This document shows, piece by piece, positions 24,029-33,791 of a stretch of DNA of 64,000 nt. Each line of letters starts with the position of its first letter. Position 1 is the first letter of the stretch. Under the pieces are notes generated by a model. It was given only the letters and a program-made list of their open reading frames with translations, was not told the origin of the DNA and did not search any database. The translations under genes and the position numbers were made by a program. This DNA comes from Gammaproteobacteria bacterium. Lineage in GTDB: Bacteria; Pseudomonadota; Gammaproteobacteria; Ga0077536. The stretch covers positions 259,038 through 323,037 of the forward strand of contig JACQWY010000002.1 of the NCBI GenBank assembly GCA_016209015.1. The letters run 5' to 3'.

Positions 24029-25368
24029 CGGCGGAGCGCAACATGATGACGCTGACGCCGCAGGAGATCGTCGTCCAGCTCGACAAGCACATCATCGGGC
24101 AGGACGCGGCGAAGCGCGCGGTGGCGATCGCCTTGCGCAACCGCTGGCGGCGCGCGCAGGTCGAGTCGGAGCTCCGCAACGAGATCACGCCGAAGAACAT
24201 CCTCATGATCGGCCCGACCGGCGTCGGCAAGACGGAGATCGCGCGCCGGCTCGCGAAGCTCGCGGGCGCGCCGTTCATCAAGGTCGAGGCGACGAAGTTC
24301 ACCGAGGTCGGTTACGTCGGGCGCGACGTCGAATCGATCGTCCGCGATCTCGTCGAGGTTGCGATCCGCATGACCCGCAACGAGGCGATGGAGCGCGTGC
24401 GCGCCCAGGCCGAGGACGCCGCCGAGGAGCGCATCCTCGACGTGCTGCTGCCGCCGCCGCGCACGTTCGGCGAGAAGACCGAGGAGGAGGAGAGCTCCAC
24501 GCGCCAGCGCTTCCGCAAGATGCTGCGCGAGGGCAAGCTCGACGACAAGGAAATCGAGATCGAGGTCGCGCAGACGAATCTCGGCGTCGAAATCATGGCC
24601 CCGCCCGGCATGGAGGAGCTGACCGGCCAACTGCAGAGCATGTTCCAGAACATGGGCAGCGGCCGGCGCAAGACGCGGCGCCTGAAAGTGCAGAACGCGA
24701 TGGCCATGCTCGTCGAGGAGGAGGCCGCGAAGCTCATCAACGAGGACGACACGAAGGCGCGCGCGCTCGAGAGCGTCGAGCAGAACGGCATCGTCTTCCT
24801 GGACGAGATCGACAAGATCGCGCGGCGCTCGGAAGTGAGCGGGCCCGACGTCTCGCGCGAAGGCGTGCAGCGCGATCTGCTGCCGCTCGTCGAGGGCTGC
24901 GCGGTGACGACGAAGTACGGCACCGTGAAGACCGACCACGTGCTGTTCATCGCCTCCGGCGCGTTCCATCTCGCGAAGCCCGCCGATCTCATCCCCGAGC
25001 TGCAGGGCCGGTTGCCGAACCGCGTCGAGCTCGATCCGCTCGGCGTCGAGGACTTCATGCGCATCCTGACCGAGCCCGATGCCTCGCTCACCGAGCAGTA
25101 CCGCGCGCTGTTCGGCACCGAGGGGCTCACGCTCGAATTCGCGGAGGACGGCATCCGCCGCATCGCCGAGATCGCGCATCACGTCAACGAGCGCGCGGAG
25201 AACATCGGCGCGCGCCGTCTGCACACCGTGATGGAGCGGCTGCTCGAGGCGCTCTCGTTCACGGCGCCCGATCGCGACGGCCACACGGTGGTGATCGACG
25301 GGGCGTACGTCGACACGCATCTGAGCGAATTCATCAAGGACGAGGACTGGGCCCGCTACATCCTCTGA
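24025..25368 (+). CDS. hslU: ATP-dependent protease ATPase subunit HslU
   Basis: The AAA+ unfoldase that feeds substrates to HslV. The 447-residue protein shows Walker [20 protein letters not shown], the pore motif [14 protein letters not shown], Walker [13 protein letters not shown] and the sensor and arginine region in the C-terminal part ([13 protein letters not shown]). The intermediate domain lies at about 110-230. It starts ATG 24025, overlapping the hslV stop. The C-terminus EDWARYIL is the segment that inserts into HslV pockets. Confidence 0.97.
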   Translation: MTAERNMMTLTPQEIVVQLDKHIIGQDAAKRAVAIALRNRWRRAQVESELRNEITPKNILMIGPTGVGKTEIARRLAKLAGAPFIKVEATKFTEVGYVGRDVESIVRDLVEVAIRMTRNEAMERVRAQAEDAAEERILDVLLPPPRTFGEKTEEEESSTRQRFRKMLREGKLDDKEIEIEVAQTNLGVEIMAPPGMEELTGQLQSMFQNMGSGRRKTRRLKVQNAMAMLVEEEAAKLINEDDTKARALESVEQNGIVFLDEIDKIARRSEVSGPDVSREGVQRDLLPLVEGCAVTTKYGTVKTDHVLFIASGAFHLAKPADLIPELQGRLPNRVELDPLGVEDFMRILTEPDASLTEQYRALFGTEGLTLEFAEDGIRRIAEIAHHVNERAENIGARRLHTVMERLLEALSFTAPDRDGHTVVIDGAYVDTHLSEFIKDEDWARYIL

Positions 25369-25429
25369 AACCAGGCATCCGGCGCGGGGGCGGGCCGGGC
25401 GCCAATCGACTGAGCACTACGGACACGAC

Positions 25430-25807
25430 ATGGCCGCACGACATCCGACGAACATCGTCCTGCATCAGCGCTCGCGCCGGCTCGAAGTGAGCTTCGACGA
25501 CGGGCTCACCTTCGAGCTCCCCTGCGAATATCTCCGCGTTCATTCGCCGTCGGCGGAAGTGCGCGGCCATGGCCCGGGCCAGGGCGTGCTGCAGACCGGC
25601 AAGGAGAACGTGAATATCAGGGACGTCGAGCCGGTCGGCAACTACGCGGTCAAGCTCGTGTTCGACGACGGCCACGAGAGCGGCATCTACACCTGGGACT
25701 ACCTCTACCAGCTCGGCCGCCACCAGGCCGGGAACTGGGCCCGTTATCTGGAAGAGCTCGCGGCGGCCGGTTACACGCGCCGCGCGAGCGACGAGGGCGC
25801 ATCATGA
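25430..25807 (+). CDS. DUF971 / GBBH-like N-terminal domain protein
   Basis: A 125-residue stand-alone DUF971 domain, the fold found at the N-terminus of gamma-butyrobetaine hydroxylase. Seen: [37 protein letters not shown] and the C-terminal [20 protein letters not shown]. The family is often linked to iron-sulfur or metal handling but its role is unproved. It lies between hslU and ubiE and its stop overlaps the ubiE ATG, a common gammaproteobacterial arrangement. Confidence 0.87.
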   Translation: MAARHPTNIVLHQRSRRLEVSFDDGLTFELPCEYLRVHSPSAEVRGHGPGQGVLQTGKENVNIRDVEPVGNYAVKLVFDDGHESGIYTWDYLYQLGRHQAGNWARYLEELAAAGYTRRASDEGAS

Positions 25808-26574
25808 GCGGCGAAGATCGCGAAGACGAGAACAAACCTGAAGTCGATTTCGGCTACGAGCGGGTCAGCCCGCGCGAGAAGACGGCACGCGTCCGGGACG
25901 TGTTCGATTCCGTCGCCTCGCGCTACGACATCATGAACGATCTGATGTCGATGGGCCTGCACCGCATCTGGAAGCGCTTCGCCGTCAGCATCGCGCACGT
26001 CCGTCCCGGCCAGCGCGCGCTCGACATCGCGGGCGGGTCGGGCGATCTGACGAAGCTCCTCGCCGCCGACGTCGGCCCCGAGGGCGAGGTCGTCTGCGCC
26101 GACATCAACCGCGCGATGCTCGAAGTCGGCCGCGACAAGCTGCTCGACGCCGGCGTCTGCTCGAACGTGCGCTTCGTACAGGCGAACGCGGAACACCTGC
26201 CGTTCGCGGAGCGCTACTTCGACCTCGTGACGATCGCCTTCGGTCTGCGCAACGTCACGCACAAGGAGCTCGCGCTCGCCGAAATGCATCGCGTGCTGAA
26301 GCCCGGCGGGCGCGCGATCATCCTCGAATTCTCGCAAGTGCGCCCGGCGCTGCTGTCCAAGCTCTACGACGCGTACTCCTTCGCGATCCTGCCGCGCCTC
26401 GGCAGCCTCGTCGCGGGCGATGCGGAGAGCTACCGCTATCTCGCCGAATCCATCCGCATGCATCCCGATCAGAACACGCTGAAGAGCATGATGGAGCTCG
26501 CCGGCTTCGAACGCTGCCGCTACCACAACATCGCCGGCGGCGTGTGTGCCGTGCACGTGGGGTATCGTCTGTGA
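25804..26574 (+). CDS. ubiE: ubiquinone/menaquinone C-methyltransferase
   Basis: A SAM-dependent methyltransferase that C-methylates 2-octaprenyl-6-methoxy-benzoquinol (and demethylmenaquinol where present). The 256-residue product shows the signature [21 protein letters not shown] motif [15 protein letters not shown], and [22 protein letters not shown]. It starts the ubiE-ubiJ-ubiB set, with four-base overlaps between each gene. Confidence 0.96.
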   Translation: MSGEDREDENKPEVDFGYERVSPREKTARVRDVFDSVASRYDIMNDLMSMGLHRIWKRFAVSIAHVRPGQRALDIAGGSGDLTKLLAADVGPEGEVVCADINRAMLEVGRDKLLDAGVCSNVRFVQANAEHLPFAERYFDLVTIAFGLRNVTHKELALAEMHRVLKPGGRAIILEFSQVRPALLSKLYDAYSFAILPRLGSLVAGDAESYRYLAESIRMHPDQNTLKSMMELAGFERCRYHNIAGGVCAVHVGYRL

Positions 26575-27209
26575 TCATGGGGCGTGCGCTCGATCCGGCG
26601 CGCCTCGATTCCGCACTCGGCGTCGTGTCGAAAGCGCTGAACCGGCTGCTCGCGACGGACTCCGTCGCGGCCGCCAGGCTCGAGGCGCTGCGTGGACGGA
26701 CCGTGCTCGTGCAGTTGCTGAGCCCGCGTGCGGCGATCCGCATCATGATGACGGCGGACGGCCTCGCGCTCGAACGCGGCGAGGAGAGCCAAGCCGACGT
26801 GCGCGTCGAAGGCAGCCTCTCGGATTTCATCGCGGTCGCCCGCGCGCGCCGGGCCGGCCGCACCGCGCCCGCGGGACGCATCGCCATCCAGGGCGACCTC
26901 GCGACCGTGCAGGAGTTGCAGGGCGTGATGAGCGGCCTCGAGCTCGACTGGGAAGAGCTGCTCGCGCAGTACGTCGGCGACGTCGCGGCGCGGCGCATCG
27001 GTCGCGTCGCGAGCCGCACGCTGTCCTGGCTCTCGGCGACCGGCAGCACCGCCGAGCGCAACGCCTCCGAATACCTGCGCTACGAGATAGGCCTCCTGCC
27101 GACGCGCGAGGACGTCGCCGAGTTCGGGACGGGGGCGATGGCCTTGAGCGAGGACGTCGAGCGCCTCTCCGCACGCGTCGCACGCCTCGCCCGCAAGGAT
27201 CGCTCGTGA
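26571..27209 (+). CDS. ubiJ: ubiquinone biosynthesis accessory factor (SCP2 domain)
   Basis: UbiJ is a lipid-binding SCP2-like protein in the cytosolic ubiquinone biosynthesis complex. The 212-residue product has the SCP2 fold in its N-terminal half ([14 protein letters not shown] strand, [20 protein letters not shown], then [19 protein letters not shown]) and a helical, charged C-terminus ([17 protein letters not shown]). GTG 26571 overlaps the ubiE stop; ATG 26577 is two codons further and equally plausible. The ubiB GTG overlaps its stop. In E. coli the same order ubiE-ubiJ-ubiB is found. Confidence 0.88.
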   Translation: MIMGRALDPARLDSALGVVSKALNRLLATDSVAAARLEALRGRTVLVQLLSPRAAIRIMMTADGLALERGEESQADVRVEGSLSDFIAVARARRAGRTAPAGRIAIQGDLATVQELQGVMSGLELDWEELLAQYVGDVAARRIGRVASRTLSWLSATGSTAERNASEYLRYEIGLLPTREDVAEFGTGAMALSEDVERLSARVARLARKDRS

Positions 27210-28882
27210 GCGTCGCCGTCAGCCGCGTCTTCCGCGTCCTCGCCATCCAGCGCACGCTCATCCGTCATGGCTTCGACGAGATGCTGTTCGCGACCCCGGT
27301 ACTGCGTTCGCTCGCGTTCCTGCGCTGGCTCATGCCCTGGAACTGGGTGCGACGGACGTATGGCCGGCGCGCGGATCGACTGCGCGCGGTGCTGGAGGAG
27401 CTCGGCCCGATCTACGTGAAGTTCGGCCAGGTGCTGTCGACGCGCCGCGATCTGCTGCCGGACGACATCGCCGAGGAGTTCTCGAAGCTCCAGGACCACG
27501 TGCCGCCGTTCCCGGGCGAGCAGGCCCGGCGCATCGTCGAGCGCGCGTTCGGCGTGCCGATCACCGAAATCTTCAGCGCGTTCGACGAGACGCCGCTCGC
27601 CTCGGCCTCGATCGCGCAGGTCCACGCCGCGAAGCTCAAGGACGGTCAGGACGTGATCGTGAAAGTCGTGCGGCCCGGCATCCGCAAGACGATCGAGCAC
27701 GACTTCGGCCTCATCCGCATGCTCGCCGGGCTCGCCGAACGCTACTGGTCGCACGGCCGGCGCCTGAAGCCGCTGCGCGTCGTCGCCGAATTCGAGAAGA
27801 CGATCCTGGACGAGCTCGACATGATGCGCGAAGCGGCGAACGCCTCGCAGCTCCGCCGCAATTTCGCGGGCTCGCCGTATATGCGGGTGCCGGAGATCCA
27901 CTGGACCTACACGCGGCAGAACGTGCTCGTGATGGAGCGCATCTCCGGCATCAACATCGACAACATCGAGGAGCTGCGCGCGGCGGGCTTCGATCTGCAC
28001 GAGCTCGCGACCCATGGCGTCGACATCTTCTTCACCCAGGTCTTCCGCGATCACTTCTTCCATGCCGACGTCCATCCCGGCAATCTCTTCGTCATGGCGG
28101 ATCCCGAGACCGGGCGGCCCGTGTTCGCTCCCGTCGACTTCGGCATCATGGGATCGCTCTCGGAATTCGATCAGCGCTATCTCGCGGAAAACTTCGCGGC
28201 GTTCCTCGATCGCAACTACCGGCGCGTCGCCGAGCTGCACGTCGAATCGGGCTGGGTGCCCGCCGATACGCGCGTCGACGATTTCGAGTTCGCTATCCGG
28301 GCGGTGTGCGAGCCGATCTTCGACCGGCCGGTGAAGGACATCTCGGTGGGCTCGCTGCTGCTCAGGCTCTTCCAGACCGCGCAGCGCTTCCAGATGGAAA
28401 TCCTGCCGCAGCTCCTGCTCCTGCAGAAGACGCTGGTGAACGTGGAAGGCATCGGCCGCCAGCTCGACCCCGAGCTCGATCTCTGGCGCACGGCACGGCC
28501 CTCGCTCGAGAGATTCATGAAGGATCGCATGGGGCTCGGCAGTCTGCTGCGCGCGGCGCGCCAGGGTTATCCGCGCTGGGCGGACCGGTTGCCGGAGCTG
28601 CCGACGCTCGCGCTCGACGTGCTCGATCAACTGAAGGCCGGCCGGCTCGAGATCGCGAACCGCGATCCGAATCTGACGGAAATCAGGAACGAGATCCGGC
28701 GCGCCTACCGCCGGCTCGTCTACGCGGTGCTCGGCGTCGGTTTCGTGATCACGGCCGCGGTGCTGCAGGTCGTCGACGCGGAATCGAGCCGCCGCATCGC
28801 GGGTCTGCCGTGGAGTCTGTGGGTGTTCGGCAGTCTCGGCGTCGCCGCGATCACGGCTGCCCTGCGCCGGCGGCCGGACTGA
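27206..28882 (+). CDS. ubiB: ubiquinone biosynthesis kinase/ATPase UbiB
   Basis: An ABC1/COQ8-family atypical kinase needed for ubiquinone synthesis, anchored by C-terminal helices. The 558-residue product has the diagnostic KxGQ motif (YVKFGQVLSTRRDLL), the alanine-rich loop SASIAQVHAAKL, and the catalytic HADVHPGNLFVM with VDFGIMGSL. Two C-terminal hydrophobic segments (VLGVGFVITAAVLQV and WSLWVFGSLGVAAITAAL) would anchor it. GTG 27206 overlaps the ubiJ stop. Its last 32 bases overlap the convergent ctpA gene. Confidence 0.95.
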   Translation: MSVAVSRVFRVLAIQRTLIRHGFDEMLFATPVLRSLAFLRWLMPWNWVRRTYGRRADRLRAVLEELGPIYVKFGQVLSTRRDLLPDDIAEEFSKLQDHVPPFPGEQARRIVERAFGVPITEIFSAFDETPLASASIAQVHAAKLKDGQDVIVKVVRPGIRKTIEHDFGLIRMLAGLAERYWSHGRRLKPLRVVAEFEKTILDELDMMREAANASQLRRNFAGSPYMRVPEIHWTYTRQNVLVMERISGINIDNIEELRAAGFDLHELATHGVDIFFTQVFRDHFFHADVHPGNLFVMADPETGRPVFAPVDFGIMGSLSEFDQRYLAENFAAFLDRNYRRVAELHVESGWVPADTRVDDFEFAIRAVCEPIFDRPVKDISVGSLLLRLFQTAQRFQMEILPQLLLLQKTLVNVEGIGRQLDPELDLWRTARPSLERFMKDRMGLGSLLRAARQGYPRWADRLPELPTLALDVLDQLKAGRLEIANRDPNLTEIRNEIRRAYRRLVYAVLGVGFVITAAVLQVVDAESSRRIAGLPWSLWVFGSLGVAAITAALRRRPD

Positions 28883-30287
28883 GCGCCGCCGCCTGCTTCG
28901 CGTCGTTGTGGGCCTGCAGGAGCGCCATGCCCTTCAGCATGTTCAAGGCCTCGAAGAGCTCGTAATCGCTCGCCGCGAGCTCCTGGCGCTTCGCATCGTC
29001 CGACTTCGTCTCCTGCGGCTCGGCGCTGCCGGGCTTCCTGCTCTTCGCCGCACCGTTGCCCGGATTCGCGAGGTGGCGATCGAGCTGTGATTCCTTGATG
29101 AAATTGCCGCCGTCCTTGTCCGCGATCGAGGCGAGCTTGATCTTCTCGATGGCGATGTCGGGCTTGATCCCCTCGGCCTGTATCGAACGGCCGGACGGCG
29201 TGAAATAGCGCGCCGTCGTCATCTTCAACGCCGCGTTGTTGTTCATCGGCAGGATGGTCTGCACCGAGCCCTTGCCGAACGTCTGGCGGCCCATGATCAC
29301 CGCGCGCTTGCTGTCCTGGAGCGCGCCCGCGACGATTTCCGAGGCCGAGGCCGAGCCCTCGTTCACGAGCACGATGAGCGGCGCGCCGTCGAGCAGGTCC
29401 GGCGGCTGGGCATTGAACTCGAGCTGGGCGTCCTTCACGCGGCCCTCGGTGTAGACGATCTTGCCGCCGGTCATGAACGCATCCGAGACCGCGACCGCGG
29501 CGCCGAGCACGCCGCCCGGGTTGTTGCGCAGATCGAGGATGACGCCGCGCAGCCCGCCCTTCGCGTCGGCCTTCAGCTTGCCGAGCTGCGCGACGAGGTC
29601 CTCGCCCGTGTGGCCCTGGAACGCCGAGACGCGGATGTAGCCGAAGCCGGGATCGAGCGTGCGGCTGCGCACGCTCTTGATCTTGATGACGTCGCGTTCG
29701 AGCGTGAGGTTGAGCGGTTTCTCGACGCCCTCGCGCATGATCGAGAGATTGATCTTCGTGCCCGGCTTGCCGCGCATCTTCTTGATCGCGTCGTTCAGTC
29801 CCATGCCCTTCACCGGCACGTCGTCGAGACGGATGATCACGTCGCCCGCCTGCACGCCGGCGCGGCTCGCGGGCGTGTCGTCGATCGGCGAAACGACCTT
29901 GATGAAGCCGTCCTCGCTGCCGACCTCGATACCGAGGCCGCCGAATTCACCGGTCGTGCCTTCCTGCAGCTCCTGGTAGGACTCCGGATCGAGATAGGCC
30001 GAATGCGGGTCGAGGCCCGCGAGCATGCCCTTGATCGCGTTCTCGAGCAGGACCTTGTCGGAGACGGGCTCGACGTAGTCGCTCTTCACCTTGTGCAGGA
30101 CTTCGACGAGCACGCGGATGTCGTCGATCGGCAGCTCCTCCTGCGGTGCCGGCGTCGCGGGCTTGGCCGTGGGCTCGACGACGGCCGCAGTCGCCTCGGG
30201 AGCGACGACGGGATCCTCGGCGCGGGCTGCGCCGGCGGCGAGGCCGCAGACGAGCGTGAAGCTGAACAGTAGGCTCGATGTTTTCAT
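28851..30287 (-). CDS. ctpA: C-terminal processing protease (S41 family)
   Basis: A periplasmic serine protease of the CtpA/Prc type. The 478-residue product has a signal peptide (MKTSSLLFSFTLVCGLAAGA, cleavage near ARA-ED), a PDZ domain (about 115-195, GIEVGSEDGFIKVVSPIDDT) and the S41 domain with the Ser nucleophile in NEGSASASEIVAGAL and the general-base Lys in GRQTFGKGSVQT. ATG 30287 is chosen; a GTG at 30293 adds two residues. It is the last gene of the minus-strand gpmI-envC-ctpA group and overlaps the 3' end of ubiB by 32 bases. Confidence 0.93.
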   Translation of the reverse strand: MKTSSLLFSFTLVCGLAAGAARAEDPVVAPEATAAVVEPTAKPATPAPQEELPIDDIRVLVEVLHKVKSDYVEPVSDKVLLENAIKGMLAGLDPHSAYLDPESYQELQEGTTGEFGGLGIEVGSEDGFIKVVSPIDDTPASRAGVQAGDVIIRLDDVPVKGMGLNDAIKKMRGKPGTKINLSIMREGVEKPLNLTLERDVIKIKSVRSRTLDPGFGYIRVSAFQGHTGEDLVAQLGKLKADAKGGLRGVILDLRNNPGGVLGAAVAVSDAFMTGGKIVYTEGRVKDAQLEFNAQPPDLLDGAPLIVLVNEGSASASEIVAGALQDSKRAVIMGRQTFGKGSVQTILPMNNNAALKMTTARYFTPSGRSIQAEGIKPDIAIEKIKLASIADKDGGNFIKESQLDRHLANPGNGAAKSRKPGSAEPQETKSDDAKRQELAASDYELFEALNMLKGMALLQAHNDAKQAAALSPAAGAGQP

Positions 30288-30338
30288 GGTCACCGTAAAA
30301 ATCGTGGGGATCCCGGAGGAGGGAACGGGGATCGCCGG

Positions 30339-31451
30339 CTATTTGCACCAGAGGATCGGGTTCTCCGGCTTGCCATTATGCCGGATCTCGAAGTAAAGGC
30401 TCGAATCGCTTTGACCGCTGCCGGCGCCCGCGGTTGCAATCATCTCGCCCGCCGCGACGTCGTCACCGGGCTGCTTCGCGAGCGCCGTGTTGCGGCCGTA
30501 CAGACTCATGTAGCCCGCACCGTGATCGACGATGATGAGCCGGCCGAGGTTGACGAACTCGTCGGCGAACACGACCCGGCCGGGCGCGACGGCGTGCACT
30601 TCGGTGCCCGCCGGGGCGGCGATGAACACACCGCTCCAGCTCGCGCCGCCGGGCTCGGCGGACTCCTTGTCGATTTTCGTCACCGCGCCGGCCGTGGGCC
30701 AGGGCAGGCGGCCCTTGTGAGCGCCGAAATCACCCGCGAGCGCCTCGTCAGCGGCGCGTTTCGCCCGCGCCTCGCTCTTCACGCGCATCCTGCCGAGCAG
30801 GGACTCGAGCTTCTTCATGCCGCGCTTCAGCGCGGCGAGGCGCTGTGCTTCCTCGCGTGTCGCCGCGTCGAGTGCCGCCGCCGCCTCGCGCCGCGCGGCG
30901 AGCGCCGCGTCGATCGCGGCGAGACGATCGGCTTCGGCTGCCTGCAGGAGCTTCAGGCGATCGGTCTCGGTCTTCTGCGCCTGGCGGAGCGCCGAGTACC
31001 CGGCGAGCTTGCGTTCGGCGCCGGCGATCTGCGCGTTCGCGGCAGTGAGGACGTAATCGACGTAGCGGAGCTGGCGCTGGGCGGCGTTCAGGCGATCGGG
31101 GCTCAGCACGAATTTCAGCTTCGGTTCGCGCTCGAGCGCGTAACGGGTGCGCAACGCACCGGCGACGATGCGGGTCTCGCCGGCGAGGTCTTCGCGCAGG
31201 CGTGCGGCCTCGGCCTCGAGGCGCGCGAGCTCGGCGGTCTTCGCGATGATCTCCTGGTGGTGACGCTGCTGGGCGCTCTGCACGGTCTCGAGCTCGGCGG
31301 CGAGCGTCGCGAGCGCGGTGCGCGCCGTGCCGAGCGCGACGCGGTGCGCGGCGAGATCGCGTTCCAGGGTTGCGATGCGCTCGCGGATTGCAGGGAGTGC
31401 GGCGGCGGGATCGGCATCGTCCGCCGCCTGCGCGCCGAGGACGAATGTCAC
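30339..31451 (-). CDS. envC: EnvC-like murein hydrolase activator (M23 domain), start uncertain
   Basis: EnvC activates septal amidases during cell separation. The protein has long coiled-coil segments (about residues 15-215, alternating EL/RI heptads), then an M23/LytM domain with VTKIDKESAEPGGASWSGVF, VVFADEFVNLGRLIIVDHGA, YMSLYGRN and LYFEIRHNGKPENP. The second His-bearing motif YGRN lacks the catalytic His pattern of true M23 peptidases, as in EnvC activators. A signal peptide (SAPGAFLLLVTFVLGAQA-AD) is encoded just upstream of the GTG at 31451, but no ATG/GTG/TTG precedes it; ATC 31496 or 31508 or CTG 31598 (overlapping the gpmI stop) are possible. The coordinates use the only canonical codon. 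Confidence 0.8.
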   Translation of the reverse strand: MTFVLGAQAADDADPAAALPAIRERIATLERDLAAHRVALGTARTALATLAAELETVQSAQQRHHQEIIAKTAELARLEAEAARLREDLAGETRIVAGALRTRYALEREPKLKFVLSPDRLNAAQRQLRYVDYVLTAANAQIAGAERKLAGYSALRQAQKTETDRLKLLQAAEADRLAAIDAALAARREAAAALDAATREEAQRLAALKRGMKKLESLLGRMRVKSEARAKRAADEALAGDFGAHKGRLPWPTAGAVTKIDKESAEPGGASWSGVFIAAPAGTEVHAVAPGRVVFADEFVNLGRLIIVDHGAGYMSLYGRNTALAKQPGDDVAAGEMIATAGAGSGQSDSSLYFEIRHNGKPENPILWCK

Positions 31452-31594
31452 GAGCAGGAGAAACGCTCCGGGCGCGCTCCGGGCTGCTGCGACGATCGAC
31501 GATCCGATGGTCCTGGGTATGTGCGCCCCCGCCTGGCGATCCCGGCCCGTGGTGTGCTCCGGACCCGGCTCCGCAGCGTGTCCGTCCGCCGCGC

Positions 31595-33169
31595 TCAGGC
31601 GGCCTGCTGCGCGCCGGCCTCGAGCTTCACGAGCGGCCGGCCGGTCATTTCGCCCGGCTGCGGCAGGCCCATCAGCGCGAGCATCGTCGGCGCGATGTCC
31701 GAGAGCGCGCCGCTGTCCGCCATCGCGGCCTTGCGCCCGACGTAGACGAGCGGCACGAGATTCGTGGTGTGCGCGGTGTGCGGCTGCTCGGATTCGCCCG
31801 GGGGCGTCGCGCGCATCTGCTCCGCGTTGCCGTGGTCGGCCGTGATCAGGATTTCCATGCCCGTCTGGCGGCAGGCGGCGACGAGACGGCCGAGGCAGGC
31901 GTCGAGCGTCTCGATGCACTTCACCGCCGCGTCGTAGTCGCCGGTGTGGCCGACCATGTCCGCGTTCGCGTAATTGCAGATGATGGTGTCGTACTTGCGA
32001 TCGAGGATCGCCTTCTCGAGCGCGTCCGTCACTTCCACCGCGCTCATCTCGGGCTTGAGGTCGTAAGTCGCGACCTTCGGCGAGGCGACGAGGATGCGGT
32101 CTTCGCCGGGGAAGGGCGTCTCCTCGCCGGCGTTGAAGAAGAACGTGACGTGCGCGTACTTCTCGGTCTCGGCGATGCGCAGTTGCTTCAGCCCGTGCGC
32201 GCCGACGACGGCGCCGAACGTGTTCGTGAGATCCACCGCCGGATAGGCGATGGGGAGCTGGAACTGCGCGCCGTAGTCCGTCATGCAGACATAGGCGTCG
32301 AGCTGCGGCACGCGGGTGCGCGGGAAGGCATCGAAATGTGCGTCGGTCAGCGCGCTCGTGAGCTGCCGGGCGCGGTCGGCGCGGAAGTTCGCGAACACGA
32401 CGACGTCGCCGTCGCGGATCCGTGCGGGCGTACCGCCGGCCGGCACGAGCACGGTCGGTTTCACGAACTCGTCGGTCTCGCCGCGCGCATAAGCGGCTTC
32501 GAGGCCCGTCGCGCCATCGGCTGCTGAGTATTCCGCGACGCCATCGACGAGCATGTCGTAGGCGATCTGCGTGCGCTCCCAGCTCTTGTTGCGATCCATC
32601 GCGTAGTAGCGCCCGCAGAGCGTGGCGAGCCGGCCGACGCCGAGCTCGCGGGCCGTGCGCTCGATGAGCTCGATCGAGGGCCCGGCGCTCTTCGGCGGCA
32701 TGTCGCGGCCGTCGAGGAAGCCGTGCACGTTCACCTCTTTCACGCCGCAGCTCGCGGCGAGCTTCATCAGCGCCACGATGTGCTCCTCGTGGCTGTGCAC
32801 GCCGCCCGGCGAGAGCAGGCCCATGACGTGTACGGCGCGGCCCAGCGCCGCGGCGCGTTCGCACGCCGGTTTCAGCACCGGGTTCGCGAAGAAATCACCG
32901 TCGCGGATCGCTTTCGAGATGCGGGTGTAATCCTGATAGACGAGGCGGCCGGCGCCGAGGTGCATGTGGCCGACCTCGGAATTGCCCATCTGGTCGTCGG
33001 GCAGGCCGACGTCCTCGCCGGAGCAGCGGATGAGCGTGTGCGGGCAGTGCGACCACAGCCCGTCCCAGGTCGGTTTGCGGGCGCCGTGGATGGCGTTGAA
33101 ATGGGCGTCGTCGCTGTGTCCCCAGCCGTCGAGGACGATGAGCATTACCGGGTGTTCGATCTGGGTCAT
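31595..33169 (-). CDS. gpmI: 2,3-bisphosphoglycerate-independent phosphoglycerate mutase
   Basis: A manganese enzyme that interconverts 3- and 2-phosphoglycerate in glycolysis. The 524-residue product shows VMLIVLDGWGHSDD, the phosphoserine site DDQMGNSEVGHMHLGAG, and metal ligands in ITADHGNAEQM and HTTNLVPLVYVG. ATG 33169 gives the family N-terminus MTQIEHPVMLIVLDG; the open frame continues upstream only as non-coding shadow. It leads the gpmI-envC-ctpA unit, a conserved gammaproteobacterial order, and is divergent from the rhodanese-secB-gpsA unit. Confidence 0.96.
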   Translation of the reverse strand: MTQIEHPVMLIVLDGWGHSDDAHFNAIHGARKPTWDGLWSHCPHTLIRCSGEDVGLPDDQMGNSEVGHMHLGAGRLVYQDYTRISKAIRDGDFFANPVLKPACERAAALGRAVHVMGLLSPGGVHSHEEHIVALMKLAASCGVKEVNVHGFLDGRDMPPKSAGPSIELIERTARELGVGRLATLCGRYYAMDRNKSWERTQIAYDMLVDGVAEYSAADGATGLEAAYARGETDEFVKPTVLVPAGGTPARIRDGDVVVFANFRADRARQLTSALTDAHFDAFPRTRVPQLDAYVCMTDYGAQFQLPIAYPAVDLTNTFGAVVGAHGLKQLRIAETEKYAHVTFFFNAGEETPFPGEDRILVASPKVATYDLKPEMSAVEVTDALEKAILDRKYDTIICNYANADMVGHTGDYDAAVKCIETLDACLGRLVAACRQTGMEILITADHGNAEQMRATPPGESEQPHTAHTTNLVPLVYVGRKAAMADSGALSDIAPTMLALMGLPQPGEMTGRPLVKLEAGAQQAA

Positions 33170-33260
33170 GGTCTGTCGGAGTCCGCAAGAATTGAGGGAT
33201 GCACCGGAGTGGAGCCCATGATGCTTCACGCATTCCACCCGCCCGCGGGGCGCTTCTGAG

Positions 33261-33272
33261 TGTATCATACGG
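33261..33272. promoter_or_regulatory. near-palindromic divergent -10 region
   Basis: GTATCATAC at 33262-33270 reads TATCAT on the plus strand (33263-33268) and TATGAT on the minus strand (33270-33265). It lies in the gap between gpmI and the rhodanese gene, so both divergent units could use overlapping -10 boxes. No strong -35 boxes were found. Confidence 0.35.
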
Positions 33273-33328
33273 GCCCGCGCCGCCGGCCCGCCGGCGTGCC
33301 CCCATTTTCGGCCCCGGAATCCCGTTTC

Positions 33329-33751
33329 ATGACTGCCCAACTGATCGAGTTCGCAACCCACAACTGGCTCCTCGTCGGCGCGTTTTTCTTCGTGCTGACG
33401 CTGCTGATCATCAACCTCCTGCAGGATACCGGGGGCGGCCTCTCGCCCCAGCAGGCGGTGCAACTGTTCAACAAGGAGGATGCGCTGGCGGTCGATGTCC
33501 GCAGCGAGGCCGAATATCGCAACGGCCACATCCTCGACGCCGTGCACCTGCCGGTCGGCGACGTGCGCAGCGGCCACGGCAAGCTCGGCAAGAATCTGGC
33601 GAGACCGCTCATCGTCTATTGCGAGAGCGGGCCGCGCGCGAGCATCGCGGCCAAGGATCTGAAGCGTGCCGGCTTCGAGAAGGTATTCCGCCTGCAGGGC
33701 GGCCTCGCCGCATGGCGCAACGAGAATCTGCCCGTGCAGAGCGGCAAGTGA
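33329..33751 (+). CDS. membrane-anchored rhodanese-like protein
   Basis: A 140-residue protein with one N-terminal transmembrane helix (about residues 12-31, NWLLVGAFFFVLTLLIINLL) and a rhodanese domain: QQAVQLFNKEDALAVDVRS, RNGHILDAVHLPVGD and the active-site loop IVYCESGPRAS, with the catalytic Cys present. It matches E. coli YibN, which also precedes secB; the glutaredoxin gene grxC that lies between them in E. coli is absent here. ATG 33329 starts immediately before the helix; the upstream in-frame ATG at 33260 falls in the promoter region. Confidence 0.9.
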   Translation: MTAQLIEFATHNWLLVGAFFFVLTLLIINLLQDTGGGLSPQQAVQLFNKEDALAVDVRSEAEYRNGHILDAVHLPVGDVRSGHGKLGKNLARPLIVYCESGPRASIAAKDLKRAGFEKVFRLQGGLAAWRNENLPVQSGK

Positions 33752-33791
33752 CGCCGCGAGCTCCTACTCAATCCACATTCCGGAAACCATC

